A stretch of DNA of 64,000 nt from Aphelocoma coerulescens (GCF_041296385.1 NC_091014.1:67340578-67404577); one strand, 5' to 3'; positions 36,545 to 48,084 are shown, numbered from the stretch's first letter. A program made the numbers and translations. The notes: generated by a model from the letters alone, not told the origin.

Positions 36545-37080
36545 TGAGTCGGGGAAACAAGGGTTAAGTGAATTACTAAAGGGGCTGCTTGCTAAAACAA
36601 TGCATATAGCTTGCATTACATTTGTCAAGTAGGAAAAGGGAGGATACAAGACTATTGATAAGGAGAAGCAGGCATGACCAAAAGATCCTGCTTTGGACCC
36701 AGGAACCAGCTCAAACCAGCCTTGGGGTTTCAACATGGGCCAGGGACTCAGGGAGCATGTGCAAGGAAGCAAGGTGAAAAGTTCAAATTGATGAAGACTC
36801 CTTACTTCATCTGAGGAAGACTCCCTACTTCATCCCAGAGACCCCTGCATGAGGCACTGCACAAGCACAAGCCAAATGGAGATGACTTTGGGCTCATTAT
36901 AACAGGAAGCGGGGCTGGGTGGGGCTAGGCAATGAATATGTATAGGCGTATTTGGAAACTTAATGAATATGTAGCTTGTAACTCGATATATACCAAGCCA
37001 AATGGTATTGCTGGTGCAAATGCATTTGGTGGGGCAATTCACATCCCCATGCGCCCCAGTGCTGGAATAACCATACGTAC
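36545..37080 (+). mobile_element. Plus-oriented LTR-like module (left part)
   Basis: TG start, purine-rich U3-like region, then a TATA-like tatata at 36987, and a ggaataac (near AATAAA) at about 37064-37071, followed by ccatacgtac. The spacing from the TATA-like box to the signal (about 80 bp) fits a short R region. If correct, its own 3' end lies beyond the minus-oriented module, at 37781. Confidence 0.4.
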
Positions 37081-37760
37081 TGTGAAAAACAAGCTTCACT
37101 CTCCTGTGAGAATTTAAAGGGTTTAATATAAAGACAATAAGGGACATATAAAATAAAGCAAAGGGGTAACGACCGGGTGCCTTGGCGCTCTGCCAAGAGC
37201 ACACCTGATGCTGAGGTGAGTCCTTTTTATACCATTTTTACTGTCTGTTCTCTGTGTATATTCAAACTTTTCCCGGAGCTGTTCTGCATGGCCACTCCTT
37301 GGTTCCACTTTTTTAGAGCATGCATATTCTTCTGCCTTGTGGTTTTATTTCTTTTGATTCTTGGGGTTGGGCTCGCTAGGTAAGAGTCGATGGTAGGGTG
37401 GATCTCTTAATTCTCCAGACAGTCAGGGCTGATTGCAGCTTTGGGCCTCTTTGCCTCCCCCCGGGCAGAGCGGTGATAGCGGCTCTCGGACTCTCCTGGC
37501 CGCCCGTTCTCCGGGCAGAGCAGCCTTTGGGCCCTTTTGTTCCCTGGACAAAGTGTTGATTAGCAGCTCCTTGGGCCTCATCCTCTGTTCCCTTGGAGGT
37601 TATCTTACTTGCTCACACTTGCTAACATTCTTGCTAAAAAGAGAGAAAACAACATCCACACAGCAAAAAGCATTTCTAGCATTATATAATATCTACCTTT
37701 ATACTTGTGAGAAGCCAGTATTATATGTTTATAACACTACTCTACTACTTATTTCAGTAG
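37081..37760 (-). mobile_element. Minus-oriented LTR module (right part)
   Basis: Read on the minus strand there is a clear core promoter and R/U5: TATAAAAAGGACTCACC (TATA complement of 37225-37231), CAGCATCAGGTGTGCTC, CCGGTCGTTACCCCTTTG, an ATTAAA signal (complement of 37122-37127) and an end TTGTTTTTCACA at 37081. The CA end is canonical. The high-coordinate start is not certain; candidates lie near 37696 or 37756, each followed by gta, a partial match to the gtac that precedes 37081. Confidence 0.5.
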
Positions 37761-37781
37761 TGCAGTCTTTTCCACCTATCA

Positions 37782-38000
37782 GTTCAGGCTGGACATCAGC
37801 CAGAATTTCTTCACTGAAATGGCTGTCAGGCATTGGAAGGGGCTGTCCAGGGAGGAGGTGGATTCTCCATCCCTGGAGGTGTTTAAGAGATGACTGGACA
37901 TGGCATGCAGTGCTCTGGGCTGGGTGACACGGTGGTGTTTGGTCACAGGTTGGACTCATTCATCCTTGACGTATTTTCTGACATCAGTGAACCTGTGACC
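37782..38000 (+). mobile_element. CR1 LINE, downstream half (interrupted copy)
   Basis: Continuation of the CR1 at 36108-36544. It opens with the duplicated gttc and reads aggctggacatcagccagaa, tttcttcactgaaatggc, ggcattggaaggggctgtcc, tccatccctggaggtgttta and cacaggttggactcattcat. The last 30 bases are a diverged CR1 terminus ending ctgtgacc. Confidence 0.93.
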
Positions 38001-40817
38001 CCAGCAGGTTTGTAGCACCAAGGCAGGGCTGAGATCAAGGCAGCAGGTGCAAGCAGTGACTGAGGACTAGGGGGGACACGAGGCAGAGCAGAGGCACAGC
38101 CACCACGCAGCTGCCCCCAGGTGAACCCCAGCAGCAGGGTGATGCTCCTGGGCTCTGGCACTTGTTTGCAGTGTATTTTGCTTACAGCAGAAGTGCCACC
38201 CACCCAGGAAGCTTTGCTGCCGCACACAGGACAGCAAGTCAGGCTGGCTGATACTCACAGGACCTACCCCTGGGGCCCTCACTGTGGTGGTTGGTTACTG
38301 TGGCCCTAAGCACCACATAGGCCTTCACTGCCCTGACCTGCAGCCTCCCCACGTGCACCTTCTGCTCGTTGCCCCAGGACCACTGTGAGCCCAAGCCTGA
38401 GCACCCACCTGTGGCTTTGGCTGTGTTATAGTTGTTCCAGCACCCAGCCCCCTCCTGCTGAGTGGATTTTCAGGGCTGACCTTGGTATTGATTTGTTTGC
38501 ACCATCAAATGAGCACACTGCTGTCACCCATCTCTGCTTGCTCTGCTCAGGCCCTGGGGGATGGTGCTCTGGCCAGATGGGTGCTGCAACTGCCCCTTTT
38601 GTGGTCACCCTTGGTTTCTTTTTGTCCTTCACAGTGCAGCTCTGTTCCTGTTGCTCCCTGGTGAGGGTCTGGTGCCTTTAGACCCCTCTTGAGTCACTGC
38701 TGGGAGAGACAGGCACATGCAGGGGCACTTCTGTTCTCAGGGGGTTTGAATGGTGTTTTTGGGGTGCCTTTATTCCCCCTGCAGATGACACCTGGGAAGG
38801 CTGGGCCCCCAAACTAGGTGGTGTGAATAGTATCAACACAGAGGGAGCAGAGTACACTGGTAGCAAAAATCCCGTGTTATGATAAATGTGCTGCTTCTCA
38901 GAGGGTGAAAGGAAATCTAAGAGGAAGGGATAAGGAGAAAAAAATGGTAAAATAATCTAGAAAGGAAAGGTGTTGAATGGAGCTGAAAACATTGCTAAGA
39001 GAATCCACCACAAGAGCTGGAAACTGCCAACCAGCACAGGATTGAGGAAGTCCAACCACAGACATGATAAATGAGAAAGTTTTCTGTTTCTAACTTTGTG
39101 CGTGAGCACAGTGTCCCTAAGGCTGAGTCCTCTTTCTGCAAATTTCATCTCAAGCCAAACAGCACATGTTTTACCCTCAGGCCAGAGGAGTCACCACTCG
39201 TGTCCTCTTTGCTCTCAGGAAGCCTTCCTTGCTTAATTCTGGGTTTTGAATAAAAAATAACCCTGGTGGGAACTCCCATCCAGTGATAATGTGACTGCTT
39301 CTGCATCTCCTTCTGCCACATCAACCCTGTGTTCTGAATTCCTAGTTGTGAGAAAGATATTCCTGCCCTCTGTGCTTGTTTGGCTTTTTACTGGGAGAGA
39401 AAGTCATCCTCTGCAGCAGTCAGTGTAAGGTTCAGTTTGGTCACAGCAAGGTTACACAAGTTGTTTAACATAAAAAATAAGTAGCCCTGGCAGTGTTTTT
39501 CAAAGCCTTGGCAATAGCAAGTGGGAGGGATTTCATTACTCTACAGAGTGGTTCTTCTTACGAGCAAAATGCAAACAGAACTAAAACTTCCCATTTCTCA
39601 ACAGGCACCTAATGGTTAAAGGGTCTGGTTTTTTAACACTGCACTGAATGATGACTGTACATTTCTAAATGACAGCTGTTTTGAAGGCCCTGCACTCATT
39701 AAAAGGTGCTCCAAGAATAATATCAGTGTTATGGATTGGATACTGGCAGCCCTTTGCCTCTAACCCCTTAGTTAGCCAAAGATGAAGAGAGGGGATAACT
39801 TCTGAGAGTCACAGTTTGAATTTTGACTGGAGACTTCCTGGGTCATTGTGAAAAATGGGGTCTGTGCTCTGAAGTGTGCTGTGAATCTCCTCTAACTGTG
39901 ACCAGACAGCTTTGGATTTTCCTGGAGAGAGGCTGAGTCACATGTGTAAAGGTTTTTTGGTGGACGGTGCCTTCAGTTCTCAGTAAGGTGAGTGGGAGCA
40001 TCTGCTGCTCCCTCAGAACACGTAAAGAACAGCTGGGGAGCTGCTCCTTTGCTTGGCAGTGCATTGGCCACTGATGCCAGCAGGCAAAAAGACAACCGGC
40101 TGATGAGAGCATCAGAGCCTCGGTCTCCTTTGAAACACTACTCTGTGGAAACTTGGACAGAGCTCTTGAGAAATGTTAAGGCAAGTGGATGCTCCTGTCT
40201 CTGAGCAAACTGTCCCCTAGCCAGACAATCAGCTGATTGCAGCCACTGCCCAGGAGCTGATGAGTGGCTCATAACGAACACAAGTGGCTGCAGGGCAAAT
40301 GCTCCCTTGGCAAACATGACTCTGAGCCAAGCAAGGGAAAAGGTCAGGCTGAAGCTGCATGCCACAAAATCAGGATGCTGCAAAGTTGGCTTCAAGGGAA
40401 ACCTTTTATACCAAGACTTAAAAACATTTTACTTTCCACCAGGCTTTGAATTCTTGGTCCTAGCTCAAAGTTTGGCCTTTGCAACATTGTCTGCCTCTTT
40501 TTCTTCTGCTGTGTTCATGTATTTTTAAGCTTCTGTGCGAGATCCTAGCCTACAAACAAATGAAAAAACCCAAATTTGCCAATACCTGCTCTTGGGTATG
40601 TGAGGGCTGACTCCACGGAAAGCAGCGGCGCAACATCTGTGCCTCTGATGTAGTGATGCAGAGCCCTTAGTGCAAACAAAAATAGGAGATGACAACAGCA
40701 GAACTGCTCTGCTGAGCTCTTTGAAATCAAACCCCTTGAGATGATTTAATGGCAGTGACAAAAGCTGTGTCAAATGGTTTCCTTGTTTATCTGATAGCAT
40801 CTAGATACGTCAGACAT
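38001..40817. other. Unique sequence; GC-richer first 700 bp
   Basis: 38001-38700 is distinctly GC-rich (many C-runs and cctg words) but has few CpGs and does not match CR1 or an LTR that I recognise. No exon structure can be supported. The remainder is ordinary. Confidence 0.4.
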
Positions 40818-40846
40818 TCGTGCTCCGTCGCGCGAGGCTCGGCGCT
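40818..40846. promoter_or_regulatory. Short CpG cluster
   Basis: About seven CpGs in 29 bp (including ccgtcgcgcgaggctcggcg) in otherwise CpG-poor DNA, about 120 bp upstream of an ATG with strong Kozak context at 40968. It could be a small promoter-proximal element or a remnant of a once-methylated insertion. No TATA box is placed appropriately. Confidence 0.25.
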
Positions 40847-40967
40847 TCAATATGATAATAAATATTGTTTGCCCCAGAGCTCTCTGCATGTCCTGGGAGA
40901 GATGAGCTGCCAGGAGAGCTGCTTGGGAGCTGTGAACTGATTAAGATTAGTATAACGAGCAGCAGCC

Positions 40968-41210
40968 ATGGAACACCAGCTGTCTGTCCTTTGTCTAGAA
41001 AGGATAGAGCAGGGCCTAAGTTTTAAAGAGATATATCAAGAAACACATGGTATGCTATTTACACATTATGACCAGGAGCTTTCCCCATACATAGAAGGTA
41101 GAATAAAAAAAAAATGGAAGGCTGAGCATGGAGGAAATCTAACAGACAAGTCAGCAAAGGCTGTGAAGCCTATAATTGAAGATTTGTTATCTGAATTTCT
41201 TCCCTTTTGA
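40968..41210 (+). CDS. Small open frame (80 aa), unknown protein
   Basis: ATG in strong Kozak context (gcagccATGG). The 80-residue product starts MEHQLSVLCLERIEQGLSF and ends SAKAVKPIIEDLLSEFLPF. The composition is that of a soluble globular or helical protein: alternating charged and hydrophobic residues, a basic stretch RIKKKWK near residue 45, three aromatic-rich turns and no signal peptide or membrane segment. Five ATA isoleucine codons give it an AT-rich codon choice unlike typical bird genes, which might mean descent from a viral or transposon frame. A CpG cluster lies about 120 bp upstream. No A-rich tail or polyadenylation signal follows closely. I do not recognise the family; it could equally be a chance frame. 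Confidence 0.25.
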   Translation: MEHQLSVLCLERIEQGLSFKEIYQETHGMLFTHYDQELSPYIEGRIKKKWKAEHGGNLTDKSAKAVKPIIEDLLSEFLPF

Positions 41211-42993
41211 CCATAGCAAATTTTTCTGGGTCTCATTTTCTTCCAGTGTAATATGTACCCCCACCAAATACTCCAGCCAAATAATTTCCAGCCTCTGGGT
41301 TGTTTGTGGACCATTAAGTTTCTTTGCTTTGATCTTCTCCCTAAATTGCATGCCATTTTCTTGTCTTAATTACATGAGTGAAGGAGGTTAAATAGAACAG
41401 CACAGTCACTGCTGAACATTCCAGAGTGGCTTTTGTTATCCTGAATATCTGAAGTGCATGAGATTTCCATTAATAAAGACCAAAGTGTCTCTATAACCAA
41501 TTAAAAAAAATTGTATTCTTTTGATCTCTGGGGGCTGATTAAAATCCTCCTCAAAGCCCTCTTTCATTTACTCAAAAATATATATATTTTGTTATCCAAA
41601 TTTGTTTGTAGCAACTACCTGTGCCCTAAAATATTCAACTACAAACAGCAAAAAAGTTAATCTAGGATGATATCCAGTATGAGGGAATCAGTCTTGGCCT
41701 GTACAAGTCAGGGGTTAGCTGTCACATAGCAGGGGCAAGTCCCCCAGTCCCCTGTTCCTGTAGCAATGGGACTGGTGTGATGCCCGAGTTCTGGTCTGGA
41801 AATCCTTTGTTGCTTTGGTAACTACAAGTTATTTTCATGCCAAATGATGTTGCCTTTGGCCAGTGGGACAGTCTGTGTTCTGCCACTGGCAAGTTTCTTC
41901 GCAGTGAAAATAAACTCTGCTGCTAGTTCATCAAATGAATTAGCATTTTCTTCGATTTCCAGGTTTTTTTCAGGCCTCTGGCATGACTAGCTTTAGCCTT
42001 CTGATGGTGCCTGTGTGTCCTCCAGAATCAGTCTTCTGTGATGGTTTGGATGGGATCAATTTGCTCATTTCCTTTGTCTCCAATAAATTGGCAGCTTACA
42101 CTTTCCCCCTTTTTAATGGCAAAACCCCTGTTCTCTGTGTTGTTTCCCCCAGATTTCAGGGAGATGAAAGGCCCATTGCAAGTTACCCACAGCAGGAGCC
42201 TGTGTAGCCCCATGTGGTGCCAAGAAGCTCTGAGAGAAGCTGGCAGTGCTGGAGTGCTCTGTGTGCACCTGTGGCCAGTATTTTATAGGGTTTTATAGAG
42301 TATGGGGAAAAGGAACATATCTGGGTTCTGTTCTTGGGAAGGAATATTATGTGGAGCTGTTGGAGTCGCACATGGTGCAAGAAAGTTTTTTGCTTTTTCA
42401 GCTGTGGAAGAAAGTGTGAGTCTGTGTTTTATAGCAAAGAATTCAATGGGAAAAGGCAATCTTCTCCCTCATGTCCCCTCGTTTGCCCTATAAGCACAGG
42501 GAGAACAAGAAGGTAGGGGATATTTTTGCTTGTGGAAGTAAAAGCTGAGGTTAACTCTGCGCTTTCCTTCATGAAGTACAGGAACACCCAAACGTTGCAC
42601 TAAAAAGTATTACAGTTTCTTTTTATTATTACCGTTATCAGAGCTTCTCTGAAAGCCATACTAAGCACAAGTAGGCTTTTTAAAAAGGCTAAATCAAAAT
42701 ATCTGGAAGCAAATTGTTTTCATTCTACCCACAGCTGTAAATTTAACAAGACAAGGCCTCCTTTTGCTCCCTTTACTGATCGCTGAATGTGGACTCACGT
42801 TGCTGGCAAACATCATTGTGCCACTCTGGCCTCTTCCCCATTTACTGACCCCATCCATCCTGGAACAGCTGCTTCTGAAATGGACTGGGAGGACTTCTGC
42901 CAGTGGTGGGGAGTTTTTATGCACTTCATTGGCCTGTATACACCTTTCACATGAGCATGGGGGCTGTTTAGGCCTGTAAGATGAGGTGAGGTT
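41211..42993. other. Unique sequence, no feature recognised
   Basis: Short AT run at 41576-41590. No gene or repeat supported. Confidence 0.45.
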
Positions 42994-43490
42994 TAGAATC
43001 ACAGAATGGGCTGGGTTGGAAGGGACCTTCAAGATCATCTCATTCCAGTGCCCCCCCTGCCATGGGCAGGGACACCTTCTCCTACCCCAGGTTGCTCAGA
43101 GCCACATCCAATCTGGCCCTGAATGTTTCCAGAGATGGGGCAGCCACAGCTGCTCTGGGCAACCTGTGCCAGGGCCTCCCCACCCTCACAGGGAAAAATT
43201 TCTTCCCAATATCCAATCTAAACCTGCTCTCTGTCAGTGTGAAGCCATTGCCCCTTGTCCTGTCACTCCAGGCCCTTGTCAAGAGTCTCTCTCCATCTTT
43301 CCTGTGGGCTCCCTTCAGACACTTTTGTCACCCCAAAGCTTGCTCCACACACAACAATCCCAATTCCCTCAGCCTTTCCTCCCAGCAGAGCTGCTCCATC
43401 CCCTTCTCTGGACTGGCTCCAGCAGCTCCCTGTCCTTCCTGTGCTGGGTCCCTAGAGCTGGTTGACTTTTCAGCCCCTCAGTGAGGTGTC
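42994..43490 (-). mobile_element. CR1 LINE 3' part, antisense
   Basis: About 495 bp. The plus strand reads tagaatcacagaatgggctg, gaagggaccttcaagatcat, ccatgggcagggacaccttc, gtgaagccattgccccttgt and ctgtccttcctgtgctggg. A short internal deletion is visible around 43318-43340 compared with the copies at 29.6 and 47.5 kb. The 5' edge (high coordinate) is diverged. Confidence 0.94.
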
Positions 43491-44659
43491 TCTGGAGCCT
43501 GGACAACTTGTACCTTAGTCATGGATTTAATGCACCTGGCATGTTTTGCACCTGTCATTTAAGAAGTGTTTAGGTGGAAACTGCTTAAAGGTGTGCAGGG
43601 GGGGGTTTAACTGTGTATAGTAGAGAAGGTCATGGTCTTTGGAGAGCATTTTACTGACCCTTTATAACTACTGTAAATGCTCTTTCCACTGTGAAAGCAT
43701 TTGGGTAACAGTCAACACTGGTTGTGGAAGTCCATGGAAGGTCATGGCATTATCCAAGGAATATCTGTGTGCCTCATGGAGTCAGGTAGGAGAGGGCCGT
43801 GAGCCCCCTGTGCCCAGATGGTCCTGCCCAGCTCTGTAAGTGCAGGCACACCTTGTGCTTTTCTCTGCCACCATTTCTCACCTGGCTCACCCCAAATCTG
43901 AGCCCTGGGCTTGCTGGGAGGTGCCCTTCAAAATGTGCTGCACAACTTTCCTTTCCTTAAGTAGGGTCAGTGCTAGTCCTAAGCAGCTTGGCTGTGGTCC
44001 TGTTAATTAAGTAGCTGTCACTGATTTAAAGGATGAATCAGCAGGGACTTCATTTGTTGCTGGCTGAGAGCATCCAAGCAGTCGGTAAAGCTGCCAGGAT
44101 GTGTTTATTCCTACATATTCCTACGTTGTCCCCTCCACGTGACCCAACCTTGTGTGGGGCTGAAATGAGTCTGGATTCACAAAGTTGACATGAAATGTCA
44201 ATACTGCAAACCATTTCTGACATGCATGAGCTTATACTAATCCAACTTAAGGTTTCTGCAGACCCAGTCATTCATAAGTCCATCAGTCACCCAGCCCCTC
44301 ATGTGTGCCCTGAGCCCCTGGAACAACACAGGGCCATCTGTTGCTTTAATGGAGGATTAATTTCTAGGAAAATCCAGTGCCCAGTATTAAAGCAGATATG
44401 CTTACACCCATGTTTGGCCAATTTTTTTAGTATTTTTATTCTGGGCAGGAGTTGAATCTCAACCAAGATAAATAATACACATGCATGTCTTGAGGTTGAG
44501 CCAGCACGTGCAGTTTTCAGAGCAATACAGTTATATTTACTCAATCATGTGACTTTGGGTGAAGGCTTTGTCATCTTTTGTCCTGATCCTGTAGATGTGT
44601 ATGGAGATTGTCAGGGATTGCGTCCTTCTGAAGAAGAAAAACCATGAAAAGAGATTTAA
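43491..44659. other. Unique sequence, no feature recognised
   Basis: Contains a short G-run (ggggggg) at 43599-43605. No gene or repeat seen. Confidence 0.45.
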
Positions 44660-44897
44660 TGAATCATAGAATGGCCTGCGTTGGAAGGAACCTTAAAAAT
44701 CACCCAGTCCCACCCCCCACCATGGGCAGGGACACCTTCCACTACCCCAGCTTGCTCAGAGCCCCATCCAACCTGGCCTGGAACGCTGCCAGGGATGGGG
44801 CAGCCCCAGCTTCTCTGGGCAACCTGTGCCAGGGCCTCAGCACCCTCACAGGGAACAATTTCTTCCCAATATCCAGTCTAAACCAACTCTCTGTCAT
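44660..44897 (-). mobile_element. CR1 LINE 3' part, antisense
   Basis: The plus strand reads gaatcatagaatggcctgcg, then catgggcagggacaccttcc and ggcaacctgtgccagggcct, ending in accaactctctgtca. Well preserved, 5' truncated at about 44897. Confidence 0.95.
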
Positions 44898-45762
44898 TTT
44901 GATCATGATGTCAGGGAAGCCAACGTGACAAATAAATCCATTTATTTATTTAATCACTATTATTTTTAGCAGCAAATTAGAATATGAGTACAGCTGAACA
45001 TGAAATGGTTGTAAGAGGACAATGAGAAAGCCACTGTCAGTATAAGGCAGAGGCCTGCACCTTTATTAAGTGACATGATAAATTTCACAGGAAGTATCTG
45101 TTTTCCTCAAGCTTTTTATTTTTCCTCGAGGAAGGCAGTAAGTTCAGGGGGCAGGCCCACATTTCTGGAGGTTGCTACATTTCTTCACCAGTCTTCTCTG
45201 TGATAAACTTCTGCACTGATGGTTTCCTGTGTATCTAATATACAATTCTAACTCTCATTCAAAAACTGTCTAGGTGAGGGTGGCTTTGAGCACTGAGTCC
45301 CTGAGAGCTTGGAGCTCTGTCTGGACTCAGGGATTCAAACTGTACCTGAGCATTCCACCTTCAGGCAAGTTTTAGCAGGATCCAGCATTAGCACACAAAC
45401 CCAGACAATACTGGAGTAGAGATGAGTGCTCACATAGGCCCTTTTTCCCTTTTTTTTTTTATTGCTGATACTCAAAATTAAACAGCTTCTCCAGATTTGG
45501 TGGGATGTGTCTGTTTTAACAGAGGGGTTGAATGCTGTGCCATGATTCTTCTTAGCAATAGCAACTGCTGTCTTTCTCTTCCAGAAGCAATCCCCATCTA
45601 TTCTTTTGGATGTCTTCATTTACAGCTTGGATACACCAGTAGATGGAAGAGCTTTTAACTAAGAGCTTGAGTACCGACTAGGAATAAACTTCTGTGGTTC
45701 TGTGAAAATGCCTGTCTTCATCCACGTTGTTCTCTGCCTTTTGATCCTGCTTTTCAGTCTTT
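44898..45762. other. Unique sequence, no feature recognised
   Basis: No gene or repeat supported. Confidence 0.45.
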
Positions 45763-45812
45763 CAGAGAATCATTAAGGTTGGAAAAGACCCCCAAGGTCA
45801 TCGAGTCCTGAT
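45763..45812 (-). mobile_element. CR1 LINE extreme 3' end, antisense
   Basis: About 50 bp: cagagaatcattaaggttgg, aaaagacccccaaggtcatc, gagtcc. Same 3' type as the copy at 25.6 kb. Confidence 0.85.
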
Positions 45813-45983
45813 GACACATTTGCAGTTCAGTCAAAATTCTTCCTGTTATTCCATCATTTTATCTGCAGTAATCTTCTTTCCTCTCCACTTTCAGCCAATC
45901 TCCTGTTCCTGTCTCCTCCAGCTCTTGAAAAAGTCTGTGATCCATGTTTCTTGAAGTCCATGCTTGTGGACTCCTCCCCCATG

Positions 45984-46058
45984 CAGGGGAGGGGGGAAGG
46001 GGAAGGGGAAGGGGAAGGGGAAGGGGAAGGGGAAGGGGAAGGGGAAGGGGAAGGAAGG
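45984..46058. repeat. (GGGGAA)n hexanucleotide array
   Basis: About eleven GGGGAA units on the plus strand inside an all-purine run of roughly 74 bases. Runs of four G spaced by AA give strong G-quadruplex potential. The frames that cross it (GKGKGK or PFPFPF proteins) are artefacts. Confidence 0.97.
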
Positions 46059-47532
46059 CTCATTCCCCAGGCCATCTGCTCTGTGCCTCACTGGAAATGA
46101 AGGCAGGGAAAAATGCAGGAATGGTTCTCAGACCAGAAACTGGACAATCCTATTTGCAAGAAACTCCAACTTGGAGAACAAAACAAGGCACAAAACTAGA
46201 AGACCAATGGTGTTGGAAAGAAAGAGGCAGAAGAAAACATGGTGGGTTTTTTTTTAATAGGAAATGGAAAATTGTTGGAAGAGTTTAACGTGGGCAGTAA
46301 TATTAATAACCTAGGTTGTTATTTAAAATTGCAGTTAATTATAAGGAATGTTGTAGAAAGGATATTGCATCCTATTTATTGGACCAAGTTGTCTTAGAGA
46401 TCAGGATAAATTCATTTAAAAAATCCCCCAAACTAAGCTTATAGTTGATTAAAGGGGCAGTTGGTCAGACTAGTCTGACCTATCTCCTTTGTTTTAACCT
46501 ATCATAAGCAGATTTCTTTCTGTGCAAACAAAAAAATCCTTCTGCAGCAATCTGCATTAAGTCCAGAGCCTCTGTCAAAATATCTGAAAAGTAGGTTAAA
46601 TTGATACAAATATCACTTGATTTTTTTAATGGGGTGTTTTTAAAATAGGGTGATACATGCTGCTTGAATTAAATTAAAAAATAGAGAGAGGAATGAGGAG
46701 AACACAAATATCTGTAAATTGGGAATGAGAATGCTGAGAACAGATTTGCTTTGCTTTGATATCTTTAAACACTTCTTTTTTAAATATTCTTCCTGAACCT
46801 ATCGAAACAATCTCTTTTACTGCAAGTGTATGGTTTGTTGTGCTGAGGCACAAACGGGAAACTAATCTGGGGTTATTTTATTCATCCCTGTCAGACAATA
46901 CTGATTGCCTGACAGTGCTTGTATAAGGGAAGGAAACCCTTAGGGAACACAATGCATATCTTGCCATGAAATCCTAGACCTCCACATTAGAATGAAGAGA
47001 CATTTTAACTTTATTACATTCTTTAAAGAATCAGCCCTCAACCCCTATGGCTTGACCCACCCTATTGTAGTTTTTACACCATCCCAAGGTGTGAGTGGTG
47101 AGCATCTGCTTGTTTTTGGAGTTGATTTAGAAGCCTTGCCTCAGTTCAGCACTGCCCATGGGGATCCCGACATATGTGACCTCTCTGAGTTTACAGCTTG
47201 GTTTGCTCCCAGATGCACAGTCTGTGCTGCGTGGAAACCCCAGCCAGCTTTCCTGCTCCAGACCTGCGGCACCTTCGTGGCTCTGACCTTGGATTTGCTC
47301 TGGCTCAGGGATGCAGCCTGGCTGCGTCATCTCCTCTCAGCTGGGCACATTCTGATGACCATAAAAAAATAAAATTCATTCAATGTTAGTATAAAAAATC
47401 AATAGTGCAGCTGGAATGATTTGAAAAAATATGGCAATTGGGTACATTACTATTTTACGTTATATAAAAAGTGAAGGATGTCTTAACATCCTGTTATTAA
47501 GGAATTATTGTACCTTATTATATACTAAGATA
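46059..47532. other. Unique sequence; one 126-aa frame of doubtful value
   Basis: The plus-strand frame 46992-47372 begins MKRHFNFITFFKESALNPYG. It has no recognisable domain and ends in a stretch near an AATAAA-like site (aaaaataaaat, about 47368). I do not support it as a gene. Confidence 0.4.
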
Positions 47533-48084
47533 TATTCTGTCCCCCTGCTCTTCTCTGCTGAGACCCCCCTGCAGGGCTGCATCCATCCCTGGGGGCCCAG
47601 CACAGGAAGGACAGGGAGCTGCTGGAGCCAGTCCAGAGCAGGGACACCAAGGGGAGCAGAGGGATGGAGCAGCTCTGCTGGGAGGAAAGGCTGAGGGAAT
47701 TGGGATTGTTCAGCCTGGAGAAGAGAAGGCTTTGGGGTGACCTCATTGTGGCCTTGCAGTGCCTGAAGGGAGCCCACAGGAAAGATGGGGAGAGACTCTT
47801 GACAAGGGCCTGGAGTGACAGGGCAAGAGGGAATGGCTTCACACTGACAGAGAGCAGGTTTAGCTGGGATATTGGGAAGAAATTGTTCCCTGTGAGGGTG
47901 CTGAGGCCCTGGCACAGGTTGCCCAGAGAAGCTGTGGCTGCCCCATCCCTGGAAGTGTTCAGGGCCAGGTTGGATGGGGCTCAGAGCAAGCTGGGGTAGT
48001 GGAAGGTGTCCCTGCCCATGGCAAGGGGCGTGGAATGAGATGATCTTGAAGGTCCCTTCCAACCCAAACCATTCCATGATTCTA
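47533..48084 (+). mobile_element. CR1 LINE, long 3' copy
   Basis: About 550 bp from the end of ORF2 (attctgtccccctgctcttc, gctgagacccccctgcaggg) through the complete 3' region to aaaccattccatgattcta. It is the best preserved copy in the window and close to the one at 29.6 kb. The 190-aa minus-strand frame across it is repeat-derived. Confidence 0.97.

Larger units (their letters stand above)
36545..37781. mobile_element. LTR-bearing insertion (1,237 bp) nested in CR1
   Basis: Foreign DNA splits a CR1. It begins TGAGTCGGGG and ends CACCTATCA, giving the TG...CA ends of retroviral integration, and is flanked by a perfect 4-bp duplication. A 4-bp duplication is typical of gammaretrovirus-like (ERV1) elements. 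No gag, pol or env frame is present. The interior looks composite: a plus-oriented LTR-like module at the left and a minus-oriented LTR module at 37081 onward. Either the whole is one long solo LTR or non-autonomous element, or a second LTR inserted into a first one. Frames of up to 164 aa that run across it into CR1 are artefacts. Confidence 0.85.

Noticed and set aside
37433..37927. 164-aa plus-strand frame
   Set aside because: It runs from the LTR insertion into the CR1 half at 37782, crossing an insertion junction.
45854..46288. Frames with GKGKGK, GRGRGR or PFPFPF repeats
   Set aside because: Read-through of the GGGGAA hexamer array.
46992..47372. 126-aa plus-strand frame as a gene
   Set aside because: No recognisable domain, weak start context and ordinary codon use; one such frame is expected by chance in this much DNA.
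47505..48077. 190-aa minus-strand frame
   Set aside because: Antisense translation of the CR1 at 47533-48084.
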